Source of the DNA: an uncultured Muribaculaceae bacterium
GTDB taxonomy: Bacteria > Bacteroidota > Bacteroidia > Bacteroidales > Muribaculaceae
DNA: 43,722 bases
Direction: 5' to 3'
Assembly: GCA_910587545.1 (NCBI GenBank)
Contig: CAJUMI010000010.1
Location: forward strand, 1 to 43,722
Shown here: positions 32,482 to 41,258 of the stretch, in pieces
Position numbering within the stretch: the first letter of the stretch is position 1
Layout of the letters: each line of letters opens with the position of its first letter
Translations under genes and position numbers: made by a program
The notes under the pieces: generated by a model
What the model saw: the letters and a program-made list of their open reading frames with translations, nothing else
Told to the model about the DNA's origin: nothing
The model's database searches: none

Positions 32482-32844
32482 ATGAAGATAACCAAAATCT
32501 TTAGCGCGCTTGCGATCGGTATGATCCTTGCGTTGCCGGCGTCTGCCGAAACATGGAGCATCGACGGCTCCGATTACGAAATGACAGTCGTAAGCAATCA
32601 GACAATAGCTGAAGGTGTCACGCACAGGATGATCAGACTGAGCGGAGCCACACAACTTGAAGTGCAATTGGTCGAGGTCGACATGACAAGCGACAAAGTC
32701 GATTTCTTTACCAATAAAAGCCGCAATGTCGATCCCGAGCTGAAACTTCAAGTGTCGGAAGACCGACTTTACAAAAAGAATCTTTCCGACCAGATGCAGG
32801 AAGTGATCGAAGCCGGCCAACAGCCTCTCATCGGTATCTCATGA
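32482..32844 (+). pseudogene. Truncated start of a secreted phosphodiester-glycosidase-like protein
   Basis: 120 codons: a signal peptide (MKITKIFSALAIGMILALPA) then WSIDGSDYEMTVVSNQTIAEG, VTHRMIRLSGATQLEVQLVE and VDMTSDKVDFFTNKS. This is the opening typical of Bacteroidetes phosphodiester glycosidase (NAGPA-like) proteins, which continue to an N-G-D-F-F block. Here the frame stops right after AGQQPLIGIS, where that block would begin. The next bases are the start of another gene in the opposite direction, so the protein is cut by a rearrangement. The family call is tentative. Confidence 0.5.
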
Positions 32845-33002
32845 TCAATGACGGTTCCCTTTACGACATAAGTCGATTGGCTTTGTTGCTGGGGTTCCGG
32901 CTCAGGCATAGCAAGAGCCGTCATATCAGCAACTGTCATCATCAATCCTGCGGCAAGAATAAATCTCGGCGCAAAGGAGTTAAATAGAAGACATTTGTTC
33001 AT
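32844..33002 (-). pseudogene. Truncated N-terminus of a SusC-like TonB receptor
   Basis: From the Met at 33002: a signal peptide (MNKCLLFNSFAPRFILAAGL) then a Glu/Gln-rich spacer and STYVVKGTVID, the opening of the carboxypeptidase-like domain of SusC-type receptors, which normally goes on with 'GEPLIGVSV'. After VID the frame runs into the antisense of the facing gene and ends at 32769. Only about 53 codons are homologous. The promoter-side sequence (33003-33159) is A/T-rich with no other gene. Confidence 0.55.
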
Positions 33003-33159
33003 TTTGCAGTGTTTTTTTGTTATGATTTGTTGGTTAGTCTTTTGTTTTATGCACTTGTATTTTTGATATTTAACGCTAAGCAAGCAATAATTTTTAACAT
33101 ATCAAAATAATTGATAAGTTAAATGTGTGAAAATTATCGATGAATCATCTATGAATCTC

Positions 33160-33213
33160 GGGACGGGTCGGACTTTTCAGACCTGTCAGACTTATCGGAT
33201 TCTGTCGAACTTT
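33160..33213 (+). repeat. 9-base-period degenerate tandem repeat (locus C)
   Basis: Six nonamers in phase: GGGACGGGT, CGGACTTTT, CAGACCTGT, CAGACTTAT, CGGATTCTG, TCGAACTTT, the same family as loci A and B. It lies just beyond the end of the U32 gene. Confidence 0.65.
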
Positions 33214-33223
33214 TTTGGAGCGA

Positions 33224-34477
33224 TCAGTTTTGGGCTTGAGAGGTCTTGTCCCAGCGGTAGAGGCGGTCGCCGAGGCGTATTTTTGCAGGGACCGGAATAG
33301 AGAATGCGTCGCCTTTGACCGCCTTGGGTACGGATTTGAGCTCGACGCGGATCTCGTCGACAGTCATGATAAGGGCGCCGGTTGTCGGGCCGGTGATGAT
33401 GATTTCGTCGCCAACGTTGAGCTCGCCGGCTTCCATAAAGAATTCGCCAACGCCGAGTTTTGAGAAATATTTAATGCCTTTGGCCGCGTAATGCTTGACG
33501 CGAGTGGCCGATGAGCCGTATTTCGACGACCATTCGCCGAGGCGTTGTCCGAGATAATAGCCGTCCCAGAAGTCGCGGTTGAATATCTTGCGTAGGCGGC
33601 TGTCCCAGCCGCTGATCTTTTCGTCGCTGTAGGAGCCGTCACAGATCGCGTCGAGGGCTTCTGAATAGCATTGTACGGCTATGCTGACATACTCGGGGCC
33701 GCGGGCACGTCCCTCGATCTTGAACACGCTTACGCCGGCGTCGACCATTTTGTTGAGGAAATGGATGGTTTTAAGGTCTTTGGGCGACATTATGTATTTG
33801 TTGTCTACCCGGAGCTGGTCGCCGGTCTCAAGGTCGGTGACTTCGTAGCCTCGCCGGCAGATCTGGGTGCAGGCTCCGCGGTTGGCGCTTGAATTCATCT
33901 GGTGGAGGCTCAGGTAGCATTTGCCTGACACGGCCATGCACAGCGCTCCGTGGCAGAACATCTCGATCTTGACGTGCCGACCGTTGGGGCCGCAGATGTT
34001 TTCGGAGATGATCGCGTCATGGATAGCTTTTACTTTGTCGAGTGAAAGCTCGCGGGCGAGTACGACGGTGTCGGCAAACTGTGCGTAGAAGCGCACGGCC
34101 TCGATGTTGGAGATATTGCACTGCGTCGAGATGTGGACTTCGACTCCGCGGCTTCGGGCATATTGTATGGCGGCTATGTCAGAGGCGATGATGGCTGTGA
34201 TGTCGGCTTCGGCCGCGGCGTCGATCACGGCGCGCATGTCGGCGAGATCTTCATCATAGATTATGATGTTGACGGTCAGATATGTCTTGACACCGGCAGC
34301 GCGGCATGTCTCGGCGATGCGGTGCAGGTCGTCAATGGTGAAGTTGACGCTTGAACGCGAACGCATGTTGAGTCTCTGGATGCCGAAATACACGGCGTCG
34401 GCACCTGCGGCGATGGCGGCGGCGAGCGACTCATGGCTGCCGACGGGCGCCATTATTTCAAAGTCTTTGCGAGTCAT
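33224..34477 (-). CDS. trhP: U32 family protein, TrhP-like (tRNA U34 hydroxylation)
   Basis: 417 residues, the size of the TrhP/YegQ group. Motifs: EIMAPVGSHESLAAAIAAGA at the start, AVYFGIQRLNMR, and the Cys-rich block EMFCHGALCMAVSGKCYLSL (about 165-184) followed by RGACTQICRRGYEV, whose Cys residues match the family's conserved set. The C-terminus has an OB-like part (GELNVGDEIIITGPTTGAL). TrhP with prephenate adds a hydroxyl to U34 of some tRNAs; older annotation calls these collagenase-like peptidases. It follows secG, separated by a hairpin, so it may have its own promoter. Confidence 0.87.
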   Translation of the reverse strand: MTRKDFEIMAPVGSHESLAAAIAAGADAVYFGIQRLNMRSRSSVNFTIDDLHRIAETCRAAGVKTYLTVNIIIYDEDLADMRAVIDAAAEADITAIIASDIAAIQYARSRGVEVHISTQCNISNIEAVRFYAQFADTVVLARELSLDKVKAIHDAIISENICGPNGRHVKIEMFCHGALCMAVSGKCYLSLHQMNSSANRGACTQICRRGYEVTDLETGDQLRVDNKYIMSPKDLKTIHFLNKMVDAGVSVFKIEGRARGPEYVSIAVQCYSEALDAICDGSYSDEKISGWDSRLRKIFNRDFWDGYYLGQRLGEWSSKYGSSATRVKHYAAKGIKYFSKLGVGEFFMEAGELNVGDEIIITGPTTGALIMTVDEIRVELKSVPKAVKGDAFSIPVPAKIRLGDRLYRWDKTSQAQN

Positions 34478-34503
34478 TGATCGAAATGATACAAAATCAA
34501 CGA

Positions 34504-34530
34504 GGTCGCGACAAAAGTGTTGTCACGACC
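34504..34530 (-). terminator. Hairpin after secG, probable terminator
   Basis: Stem GGTCGCGAC/GTCACGACC (one mismatch), loop of nine bases, between secG and the U32 gene. The downstream T-tract on the minus strand is poor. Confidence 0.45.
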
Positions 34531-34571
34531 GTTGAAAGTTTTCTGATAAGTTGTTTTGACTGTAGGTCAGA

Positions 34572-34937
34572 TTATTCAGCGGTGGGAGTTTCCTCAGCGG
34601 CGGGAGCCTGATCGGCAGCGGGAGCGGCAGGGATCTGGGTGTCGAACTGGTTTGCCGGAGCAGCGGGAGTCTCGGTCTGAGTCTTTGTGCGGATCTCTGT
34701 GCCGTTGCTGACGCCGGGCATCACAAACGCAGAAATCACTGAAAGTAAGACGATGAGACCTGCGAGGATCCATGTGATTTTTTCGATGCCGCTATTGGTC
34801 GAGCGTACGCCCATAACCGCGTTTGCTCCACTGAATTGCGAAGATAGGCCGCCACCTTTGGATTTCTGAATCAGAACGATGCCAATCAAAAGGATGGCCA
34901 CAATGACGGTGAGGACAATAGTAATAACGTATGCCAT
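34572..34937 (-). CDS. secG: Preprotein translocase subunit SecG
   Basis: 121 residues. Two membrane helices (ITIVLTVIVAILLIGIVLIQ at 5-24 and ITWILAGLIVLLSVISAFVM at about 54-73) flank the conserved loop KSKGGGLSSQFSGANAVMG. The Ala/Pro/Glu-rich tail is typical of Bacteroidetes SecG. It aids protein export through SecYE. It is the last gene of the sigma-54 activator, lptE, TPR-like, secG operon. Confidence 0.94.
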   Translation of the reverse strand: MAYVITIVLTVIVAILLIGIVLIQKSKGGGLSSQFSGANAVMGVRSTNSGIEKITWILAGLIVLLSVISAFVMPGVSNGTEIRTKTQTETPAAPANQFDTQIPAAPAADQAPAAEETPTAE

Positions 34938-34967
34938 AAATCTATTGAATAATTATATTATTTTTGA

Positions 34968-35738
34968 TCAATCTGCCATTTGCGCCTGCCTGATTTTGAT
35001 AAGTTTCTGCAGGAAACGCAATTGGTCTGCAAAGTAAATACTTTTTTTCGGATAATTCAAACTTAAATTGGATATAATTTCATAAGCACGTTCGTAACGG
35101 CCTTGTTTTATGAAAATTTTGGCCAGGCTTTCGCTGAGCAGTGAGTTGTCGGACTGATGGCGGGCGACTGTGGTTCCGCCGGGTTCTGCTTCGGGTCTTG
35201 GTGGAGTGCGGGGGGCAGGTGCCGCCGTTTTGTCGGGTTCATTGCCGGGGGCGGGTGAGTGGTCGCGGACAAAAGCGTCTATACGCGAGACCAGGGAGTC
35301 GGTTGCGTCGGCCGGCGCGTCGGCCGTATCTTCGCGCAGGAGTATCTCGGAGTAGTCGGGGGTGGGGTTGAATATCAGACGTTCGAGCAATTGCGTCTCG
35401 GCGCTGTCGGCCGTACCGTAGTTGGCGAAAAAGGTGTCGAGCGCGTTGTCGGTGGTCTGTGGCCGGGCAGGTGGTGCGGGGGGATAGAGGTCCGCGAAAC
35501 TGTCGCTGCGGTCAGACATGATGTCGAAGAGCGCTTTCTTGTCGCCGCTTGTCAGGGCAAGATGCAGTTCGAGCTCGGCGATCTCTTTCTCGCCGAGCTG
35601 CGGCTTGTGGTATTTCATCAGAGCCATTGCCGGCAGCTGGAAGTAGGGATATGCGTCACGCAGGCGGCGCAGGGTGTCGGCGTCGAGTGACTCCGGCGAG
35701 GCGGCGAGCTGTCTGAGCGATTGATCGATCGGTTCCAT
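34968..35738 (-). CDS. TPR-like cytosolic protein of the lptE-secG operon
   Basis: 256 residues without signal peptide. The N-terminus (LAASPESLDADTLRRLRDAY then PYFQLPAMALMKYHKPQLGE) matches the family that sits between lptE and secG throughout Bacteroidetes. The middle is low-complexity and rich in Ala, Pro and Asp (about 85-205). The C-terminus has one helix-turn-helix pair of TPR type, SLAKIFIKQGRYERAYEIIS and LSLNYPKKSIYFADQLRFLQ. Role unknown; probably a scaffold. It starts 3 bases after the lptE stop. Confidence 0.85.
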   Translation of the reverse strand: MEPIDQSLRQLAASPESLDADTLRRLRDAYPYFQLPAMALMKYHKPQLGEKEIAELELHLALTSGDKKALFDIMSDRSDSFADLYPPAPPARPQTTDNALDTFFANYGTADSAETQLLERLIFNPTPDYSEILLREDTADAPADATDSLVSRIDAFVRDHSPAPGNEPDKTAAPAPRTPPRPEAEPGGTTVARHQSDNSLLSESLAKIFIKQGRYERAYEIISNLSLNYPKKSIYFADQLRFLQKLIKIRQAQMAD

Positions 35739-35741
35739 TAC

Positions 35742-36272
35742 TTACCAGTTGCCGAGGGTTGCGTTGAAGATCAGTTCAACAAGTTCTTTCGAGATCTGCT
35801 GACACAGATCGTCCTGCACGTCGTTGAGCATCAGCGAGCTGTCGAAGTCGCGGTAGGCGCTGAACGTCTGGTCGATGCTGTTGTTGTCCTGCTTGTTGTC
35901 GATGTATTTCACTCTCACTGAGATTGTCAGACGCGTCTGCGAGGCAAAAGCGTTCTCGGTCACAGCCTGCGGCGAGAGGCTGTAGCCGGTGATCTCGCCT
36001 TCGATCTGGAGATCTGATGCGCCGTCGACGACCTGCAGGCGGGTGTTGCGGGCGATATAGTCAAGAAGTTCGTTTTCGAAGGTCTGCTGTAGGGGTGGAT
36101 ATACAAGAGCCGCGCGTATAGGGAATTCGGATACGTGGACGGTGCGGTAGACCGTATAGTCGAGCGCCGAGCCATTGAATTTGTAGCTTATGCAGCCCGG
36201 TATGGCGACTGAGAGCGTGAGCGCCAGCAGCAGAGGGCGTAATATGTTGAGGGTTTTATTGGTCGAGGCCAT
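35742..36272 (-). CDS. lptE: LptE-family lipoprotein (LPS assembly)
   Basis: 176 residues from the Met at 36272; a longer frame upstream is only the shadow of the regulator gene. A lipoprotein signal ends at LTLSVAIPGC, followed by YKFNGSALDYTVYRTVHVSE, which is the conserved opening of Bacteroidetes LptE. It should plug the LptD barrel in the outer membrane and help place lipopolysaccharide. Its first 17 bases overlap the end of the sigma-54 activator gene, so they are translated together. Confidence 0.92.
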   Translation of the reverse strand: MASTNKTLNILRPLLLALTLSVAIPGCISYKFNGSALDYTVYRTVHVSEFPIRAALVYPPLQQTFENELLDYIARNTRLQVVDGASDLQIEGEITGYSLSPQAVTENAFASQTRLTISVRVKYIDNKQDNNSIDQTFSAYRDFDSSLMLNDVQDDLCQQISKELVELIFNATLGNW

Positions 36273-37503
36273 ACTCTTTGATTTTTCGGTAAAGGGTTCG
36301 TTCGGATATGCCGAGTTCCCGGGCGGCGATTTTGCGGCGTCCGTTGTTACGTTCAAGCGCGTCTTCGATAGCCTGCCGTTCTTTCTCTTCGAGTGAATGG
36401 GGTTCGGGTGGGATGAGCGAAGGCACGGCGGGAGTGTGGGAGATGTCGACAAGCGCGGTTGGCATCACGCCGGCGGCCTGGGTCTCGTGGTCGTTATTGT
36501 CGTCGGATGGCGACGGGTCTTTCACGTCGACAAATGCTTCGACGAGTTTGGGGTGCTTGTCCTCAAGGCGCGATTTGAGGTCGTCGATCTGGTTCTGCAG
36601 GCGGAAGATGAGATTGAATATCATCTCGCGCTCGTTGTCGTAGGAGCGGGACGGCGATGCGGCCAGAGCCGGAGCATAGACTGTGGCGTTGGCCGGCAGG
36701 TAACAGCCGACAGTCTCTTGGCCGACGGTCTGTCCGCTTTCGAACAATGCTATCTGTTCGACGACGTTCTTGAGCTGACGCACATTGCCGGGCCATGAGT
36801 AATGGCTCAGCGCCGCGCGGCCCGAGTCGGAAAATGTCACGGGTGCAGTCCGGTAGCGCTCGGCGAAATCGGATGCGAATTTTCTCGACAGTAGCAATAT
36901 GTCGTCGCCGCGTTCGCGCAAAGGGGGAATGTTGATCTGCACGGTGGAGAGTCTGTAGTAGAGATCTTCGCGGAAACGCCCGTCGGAAACGGCTTTCAGC
37001 AGATCGACGTTTGTGGCCGCTACTACGCGGATATTGGTTTTCTGGACGGTCGATGAGCCGACTTTGAGAAACTCGCCTGTCTCAAGCACGCGCAGCAGGC
37101 GCGCCTGAGTGGTCAGGGGCAGCTCGGCTACCTCGTCGAGGAAAATGGTGCCGCCGTTGGCCTCTTCGAAATAGCCTTTGCGCGAGGCAACAGCGCCGGT
37201 GAACGAACCTTTCTCGTGACCGAAAAGCTCGGAATCGATGGTGCCTTCGGGAATGGCTCCGCAGTTGACAGCTATATATTTCGAATGCTTCCGGGGGCTG
37301 TAGGAGTGGATGATCTGAGGGAAGAATTCTTTGCCCGTGCCACTTTCTCCTATCACGAGCACCGACAGATCGATCGGAGCCACACGGATGGCTCTGGCTA
37401 CGGCGACCTGCAGCATCGGCGAATTGCCGACTATGCCCAGGCGCTGTTTTGCCTGGCGCACATCAGCGGGAATCTCATTCTTTGAAATCAGTTCTTGTGG
37501 CAT
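36256..37503 (-). CDS. Sigma-54-dependent transcriptional activator (AAA+ and Fis-type HTH)
   Basis: 415 residues with no receiver domain. The AAA+ domain begins near residue 20: VIGESGTGKEFFPQ (Walker A, about 50-63), GHEKGSFTGAVASRKGYFEE (sigma-54 contact loop, here GSFTGA in place of GAFTGA), GGTIFLDEVAELP (Walker B) and ALSHYSWPGNVRQLKNVVEQ. A spacer follows, then a Fis-type helix-turn-helix at the C-terminus (RKIAARELGISERTLYRKIK). It is first in the lptE-secG operon, the usual Bacteroidetes position. A TATCTTTG box at 37522-37529 serves as its promoter. Confidence 0.94.
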   Translation of the reverse strand: MPQELISKNEIPADVRQAKQRLGIVGNSPMLQVAVARAIRVAPIDLSVLVIGESGTGKEFFPQIIHSYSPRKHSKYIAVNCGAIPEGTIDSELFGHEKGSFTGAVASRKGYFEEANGGTIFLDEVAELPLTTQARLLRVLETGEFLKVGSSTVQKTNIRVVAATNVDLLKAVSDGRFREDLYYRLSTVQINIPPLRERGDDILLLSRKFASDFAERYRTAPVTFSDSGRAALSHYSWPGNVRQLKNVVEQIALFESGQTVGQETVGCYLPANATVYAPALAASPSRSYDNEREMIFNLIFRLQNQIDDLKSRLEDKHPKLVEAFVDVKDPSPSDDNNDHETQAAGVMPTALVDISHTPAVPSLIPPEPHSLEEKERQAIEDALERNNGRRKIAARELGISERTLYRKIKEYGLDQ

Positions 37504-37521
37504 AATAAGTTGTTGTCAGTA

Positions 37522-37529
37522 CAAAGATA
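37522..37529 (-). promoter_or_regulatory. -7 promoter element of the sigma-54 activator operon
   Basis: Minus-strand TATCTTTG, exact for TAnnTTTG, 18 bases before the start codon. The rest of the 296-base gap to the glycerate kinase end holds no gene; an imperfect GTGG/CCAC stem lies near 37645. Confidence 0.55.
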
Positions 37530-37799
37530 GCGTTTTTCTGTGAGTTGTCAGTCTTCGGGCCTGATTTTTTATGTCAACCTATGTTGTCTGACACTCTATA
37601 AGACCCTGTTCCCCGATATTTATTAACGCCCGGGCCGAGGCGGTGGTGCCTTATGCCACGGACAACAGAGAATAAATATTACTGAGATGAAACCGGGATG
37701 GAACTAAATTAGATGAACCATAACATAAATATTTGTTGTCTTATCATCGCATCACTAAGCTATATGCGACCTACGCGACAGATATTGAGGTACGGGGTC

Positions 37800-38945
37800 T
37801 TAATGCAGATTCATCAGCCTGACAAGCTCGGTCACGGTGTTTTCGAGGTTGCGGCAGGCTGTCTCTGGATCAAGGGCTTCGCAGAGGCTTATGGGTGAGG
37901 ATTGAATGGAGAACACACCTGCAAATCCGGCGCGGTTCAGAGCCTCGGAGTACTCAACCGATCCTCCCAGAGCCACTACCGGTATGTGGCGGCGGCGAGC
38001 AGCCGAAAGTACTCCGAAAGGGGTCTTGCCCATCAGAGTCTGACAGTCGATGCGTCCCTCGCCGGTGATTATCAGGTCGGCTCCGGCGATGCGGCGGTCG
38101 AAGTCGACGGCTTCGAGCACCATGTCTATGCCCGGCATCAGCTTCGCCCCGAGCGCGGCGGCCAATGCACCGCCAAGGCCTCCGGCCGCACCGGCGCCCG
38201 GCATATCCCTTATGTCGATGCCTCTGGCTCGGGTCAAAGCCTTTGAGTAATACGCCATTCCGAGGTCAAGGGCGTCGACCATCGCGCTGTCGGCGCCTTT
38301 TTGGCCGGCGAACACGCGGGCTGCTCCCAGCGGACCGCAGAAAGGGCTGTCTACGTCGCAGGCGACTGTGATCCCGGCCTGCGCGACGAGAGGGTCGAGG
38401 CCGGATAGGTCGATCGAAGCCACACGTGAGAGGTCGCACCCGCGTCCGGGACCATCAACGGCCTTGCCGCCGGCATCGAGGAAAGTCGCCCCGAGAGCGC
38501 CAAGCATGCCCATGCCGCCGTCGTTAGTCGCGCTTCCGCCTATGCCTATCAGTATTTTGCTGCATCCCTGCCGCAGCGCGTCGGCAATCATCTCGCCCGT
38601 GCCGCGGGTGGTGGTCAGCATCGGATTGCGCTCGTAGTCGTCCAACAGCGGCAGTCCGCTCGCTCGCGCCATCTCCATTATTGCGGTGGAGCCGTCGGCC
38701 GAGATGCCGTAGACGGCTTCGACGGGCCTCATCAGCGGGTCGCTGACAGTCACTCTGCGCAGGTCGCCGCCCCAGGCCTCGGTCAGCGCGTCGATGGTGC
38801 CTTCGCCGCCGTCACCGAGGGGGATCTTCACCACCTCGCAGTCCGGCAGTATACCCGCTATGGCCTGCCGGCAGACTTCGGCAAAGCGGCCCGAAGTGAT
38901 CGAGCCTTTGAAAGAATCTGCTGCGATGACAATCTTCTTGAACAT
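37800..38945 (-). CDS. garK: Glycerate kinase (GarK/GlxK type)
   Basis: 381 residues from the Met at 38945 (the frame runs further upstream but MFKKIVIAADSFKGSITSGR is the standard start). Motifs: IPLGDGGEGTIDAL near 44-57, GIGGSATNDGGMGMLGALGA near 122-141, GLGGALAAALGAKLMPGID near 250-268, and ITGEGRIDCQTLMGKTPFGV near 285-304. It phosphorylates glycerate, giving 2-phosphoglycerate in this enzyme class. It stands alone, divergent from the Ig-like lipoprotein gene; a TACTTTTG box lies 20 bases upstream. Confidence 0.95.
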   Translation of the reverse strand: MFKKIVIAADSFKGSITSGRFAEVCRQAIAGILPDCEVVKIPLGDGGEGTIDALTEAWGGDLRRVTVSDPLMRPVEAVYGISADGSTAIMEMARASGLPLLDDYERNPMLTTTRGTGEMIADALRQGCSKILIGIGGSATNDGGMGMLGALGATFLDAGGKAVDGPGRGCDLSRVASIDLSGLDPLVAQAGITVACDVDSPFCGPLGAARVFAGQKGADSAMVDALDLGMAYYSKALTRARGIDIRDMPGAGAAGGLGGALAAALGAKLMPGIDMVLEAVDFDRRIAGADLIITGEGRIDCQTLMGKTPFGVLSAARRRHIPVVALGGSVEYSEALNRAGFAGVFSIQSSPISLCEALDPETACRNLENTVTELVRLMNLH

Positions 38946-38965
38946 TTTCTGATATTTTGTTATTA

Positions 38966-38995
38966 CAAAAGTAGACAAAAACTTCGTTATCTTTG
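38966..38995. promoter_or_regulatory. Divergent promoter pair between glycerate kinase and Ig-like lipoprotein
   Basis: Minus-strand TACTTTTG (38966-38973) faces the glycerate kinase gene; plus-strand TATCTTTG (38988-38995) faces the lipoprotein gene. Both match TAnnTTTG exactly and lie only 14 bases apart. Confidence 0.6.
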
Positions 38996-39057
38996 ATGTG
39001 TCGTGTCTGTGAAATTGGAATTTCGGTTGAAAAGATATAATTTTGTGGCAACAAATC

Positions 39058-41115
39058 ATGAAACTGCGATTTTCATATATGCACCTGCCTGTCGCCGCCC
39101 TTATGGCAGCGATCGTCACCGCCTGTGCGAGTATCGGGCGTCTCGAGGGAGGCCCGCGTGACGAGGAGCCGCCGCGCTTTGTAAGCGCCAATCCCCGCCC
39201 TGGTCAGTTGAAGGTCGAAGGCAACAAGATCACAATCACTTTCGATGAGAACATACAGCTCGACGATGCGTTCAATAAGGTTGTGGTGTCGCCGGTGCAG
39301 ACTCAGCCGCCGGCAATCAGCTCAAACGCCCGCAGGGTGACAGTGGAGTTGCGTGACACCATGAAGCCCAACACCACCTATTCGGTCGACTTCGGTGACG
39401 CGATCAAGGACCTTAACGAAGGAAACGTGCTCGACGGTTTTGCGATAGATTTCGCGACAGGAGATACGATCGACACGCTCCGCATATCGGGCATGGTGCT
39501 CGAAGCCCGCACACTTGAACCGGCCCAGGGTATGCTCGTCGGTGTGCATTCCAATCTCGACGACTCGGCGTTGACGACGCTGCCGCTCGACCGCATCGCG
39601 CGCACAAACCAATACGGCCAGTTCACCATACGCAATCTCAAGGCCGGGACATACCGCGTCTATGCGCTTAACGATCTCAACCGCGACTACAAGTGGGACC
39701 GTTCTGAAGATGTGGCGTTTTACGACTATACGGTTTCGCCCGTTGTCGAGGATATAGAGGTGTGTGACACATTCCTCCGCGCCGACGGAACCGACTCGCT
39801 TGTCAGACATCCGGGCATAAAATATCTGCCCAATGATGTGCTGCTGTCTTGGTTCAACGAAGGTTATAGTCCCCAGTACATGAAGGATTACAGCCGCCCC
39901 GACCGTCGCCGTTTAATGATCGGCTTTGCGGCTCCGTCTGACACTCTGCCCGAGATTACTATCGCCGACGGTCGGCATGCCGGGCGTCATGTCGACGATT
40001 GGGCTCTTCCCCAGGTTAATGCCACTCGGGATTCTCTGATTTACTGGATCCGTGATACGGCTGTAGTAAGCACAGACTCTCTGCGCCTGTCGGTGAAATA
40101 TCTCAAGACCGATACGGCCGATCAGCTGAGCTGGCAGACCGACACACTCCGCTTCTTCTTCCGCGATCCAAAGCCCAAAAAGAAAAAGGATAAGAAGGAC
40201 GAGGAACCAGATACGGTGATCACCGACGCGTTCGGAGTGCCGCAGCCCAAAGACTTCCTGAACTTCAGTCTCAGCGGGGGTGCCGTCGAGGTATATTCAC
40301 CGCTTGTTTTCACGGCTGACCAGCCGATCGACACCATATTGCCAGGCTCTGTCACTCTTGAGATGCAGGTCGACACGGTCTGGAACAAAGTGCCTGTCGG
40401 AGAGATGTTGCCCGACTCGCTCGATCCGTTGCTGAAGCGCCGTCTGCCCGTAGAGTGGACTCCCGGATCGAGATACAGGGTCAATGTCGACTCCGCCGCT
40501 GTGACGGGCATTTACGGCGTCTGGAATAAGCCTCTATCGCAAGAGTTCAGCGTCAAATCGCTTGATGAATATTCAAACCTCGTATTCAACATTACCGGAC
40601 TTGCGCCAGACTCGGCTGGTGTAACGCCCAAGGCCTTTGTCGAGCTGCTTGGCGGCGACGACAAGCCGGTCAGGATAGCCCCCGTCATTGACGGCAGGGC
40701 GGAGTTCAGATATCTCAATCCGTCGACCTACTACGCCCGTCTGTTCATCGATTCCAATGACAACGGCAAGTGGGATACGGGCAATATCGCAGTCTGGCTT
40801 CAGCCCGAAGAGGTGTATTACTACAGCAAAAAACTCCAGCTTAAGAAAAACTGGGACATAGAGCAGAGCTGGGACATCTATGAGCTTGCCATAGACGCTC
40901 AGAAGCCTATGGGCATAAAGAAAAACAAGCCAAAGCCCAAGAAGGGCGAGAAGCTCAACGAAAATGAAGGGGAAGAAGAGGAGTATGACGAGTTCGGCAA
41001 CCCGATCGACGGCAACAACCGCTTTGACCGCTACGATCCCAACAATATCAACAACCGTCGTCCGGGCAACTCGATGACCGGAAGCCTTAACCGGAATAAC
41101 GCCATCGTCCGCTGA
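39058..41115 (+). CDS. Ig-like domain lipoprotein (SbsA-Ig type)
   Basis: 685 residues from the ATG; an in-frame TTG upstream is unlikely to be used. A lipoprotein signal ends at MAAIVTAC (Cys near 25) followed by ASIGRLEGGPRDEEPPRFVS, the conserved opening of this Bacteroidetes family. Next is an SbsA-like Ig domain (about 45-140, ITITFDENIQLDDAFNKVVV, NTTYSVDFGDAIKDLNEGNV), a prealbumin-like repeat (about 145-235, GMLVGVHSN, LKAGTYRVYALNDLNRD), and a second such unit near the end (LNPSTYYARLFIDSNDNGKW). The tail is Asn/Pro/Arg-rich. Likely at the outer membrane or surface; role unknown. Confidence 0.9.
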   Translation: MKLRFSYMHLPVAALMAAIVTACASIGRLEGGPRDEEPPRFVSANPRPGQLKVEGNKITITFDENIQLDDAFNKVVVSPVQTQPPAISSNARRVTVELRDTMKPNTTYSVDFGDAIKDLNEGNVLDGFAIDFATGDTIDTLRISGMVLEARTLEPAQGMLVGVHSNLDDSALTTLPLDRIARTNQYGQFTIRNLKAGTYRVYALNDLNRDYKWDRSEDVAFYDYTVSPVVEDIEVCDTFLRADGTDSLVRHPGIKYLPNDVLLSWFNEGYSPQYMKDYSRPDRRRLMIGFAAPSDTLPEITIADGRHAGRHVDDWALPQVNATRDSLIYWIRDTAVVSTDSLRLSVKYLKTDTADQLSWQTDTLRFFFRDPKPKKKKDKKDEEPDTVITDAFGVPQPKDFLNFSLSGGAVEVYSPLVFTADQPIDTILPGSVTLEMQVDTVWNKVPVGEMLPDSLDPLLKRRLPVEWTPGSRYRVNVDSAAVTGIYGVWNKPLSQEFSVKSLDEYSNLVFNITGLAPDSAGVTPKAFVELLGGDDKPVRIAPVIDGRAEFRYLNPSTYYARLFIDSNDNGKWDTGNIAVWLQPEEVYYYSKKLQLKKNWDIEQSWDIYELAIDAQKPMGIKKNKPKPKKGEKLNENEGEEEEYDEFGNPIDGNNRFDRYDPNNINNRRPGNSMTGSLNRNNAIVR

Positions 41116-41195
41116 TCGGGGGGTATGGCGCGCCGCTCTGTAAAGGAGCAGGCTTTAACTAATTACTTAAATATGTTATAAAACATATAAAAATA

Positions 41196-41228
41196 TTTGC
41201 AAAAGTTATTTTAGACATGTTATCTTTG
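41196..41228 (+). promoter_or_regulatory. Bacteroidetes-type promoter of the Rhs-like unit
   Basis: TTTG at 41196-41199, 21-base spacer, TATCTTTG at 41221-41228 (both exact). Strongest promoter match in the window. Confidence 0.78.
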
Positions 41229-41258
41229 CGAAAACCGACCCTCTAATCCCATGTCGCC

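Noticed and set aside
39322..39810. Minus-strand open frame (162 codons) in the Ig-like lipoprotein gene
   Set aside because: Shadow of a gene with a firm lipoprotein start and family pattern.
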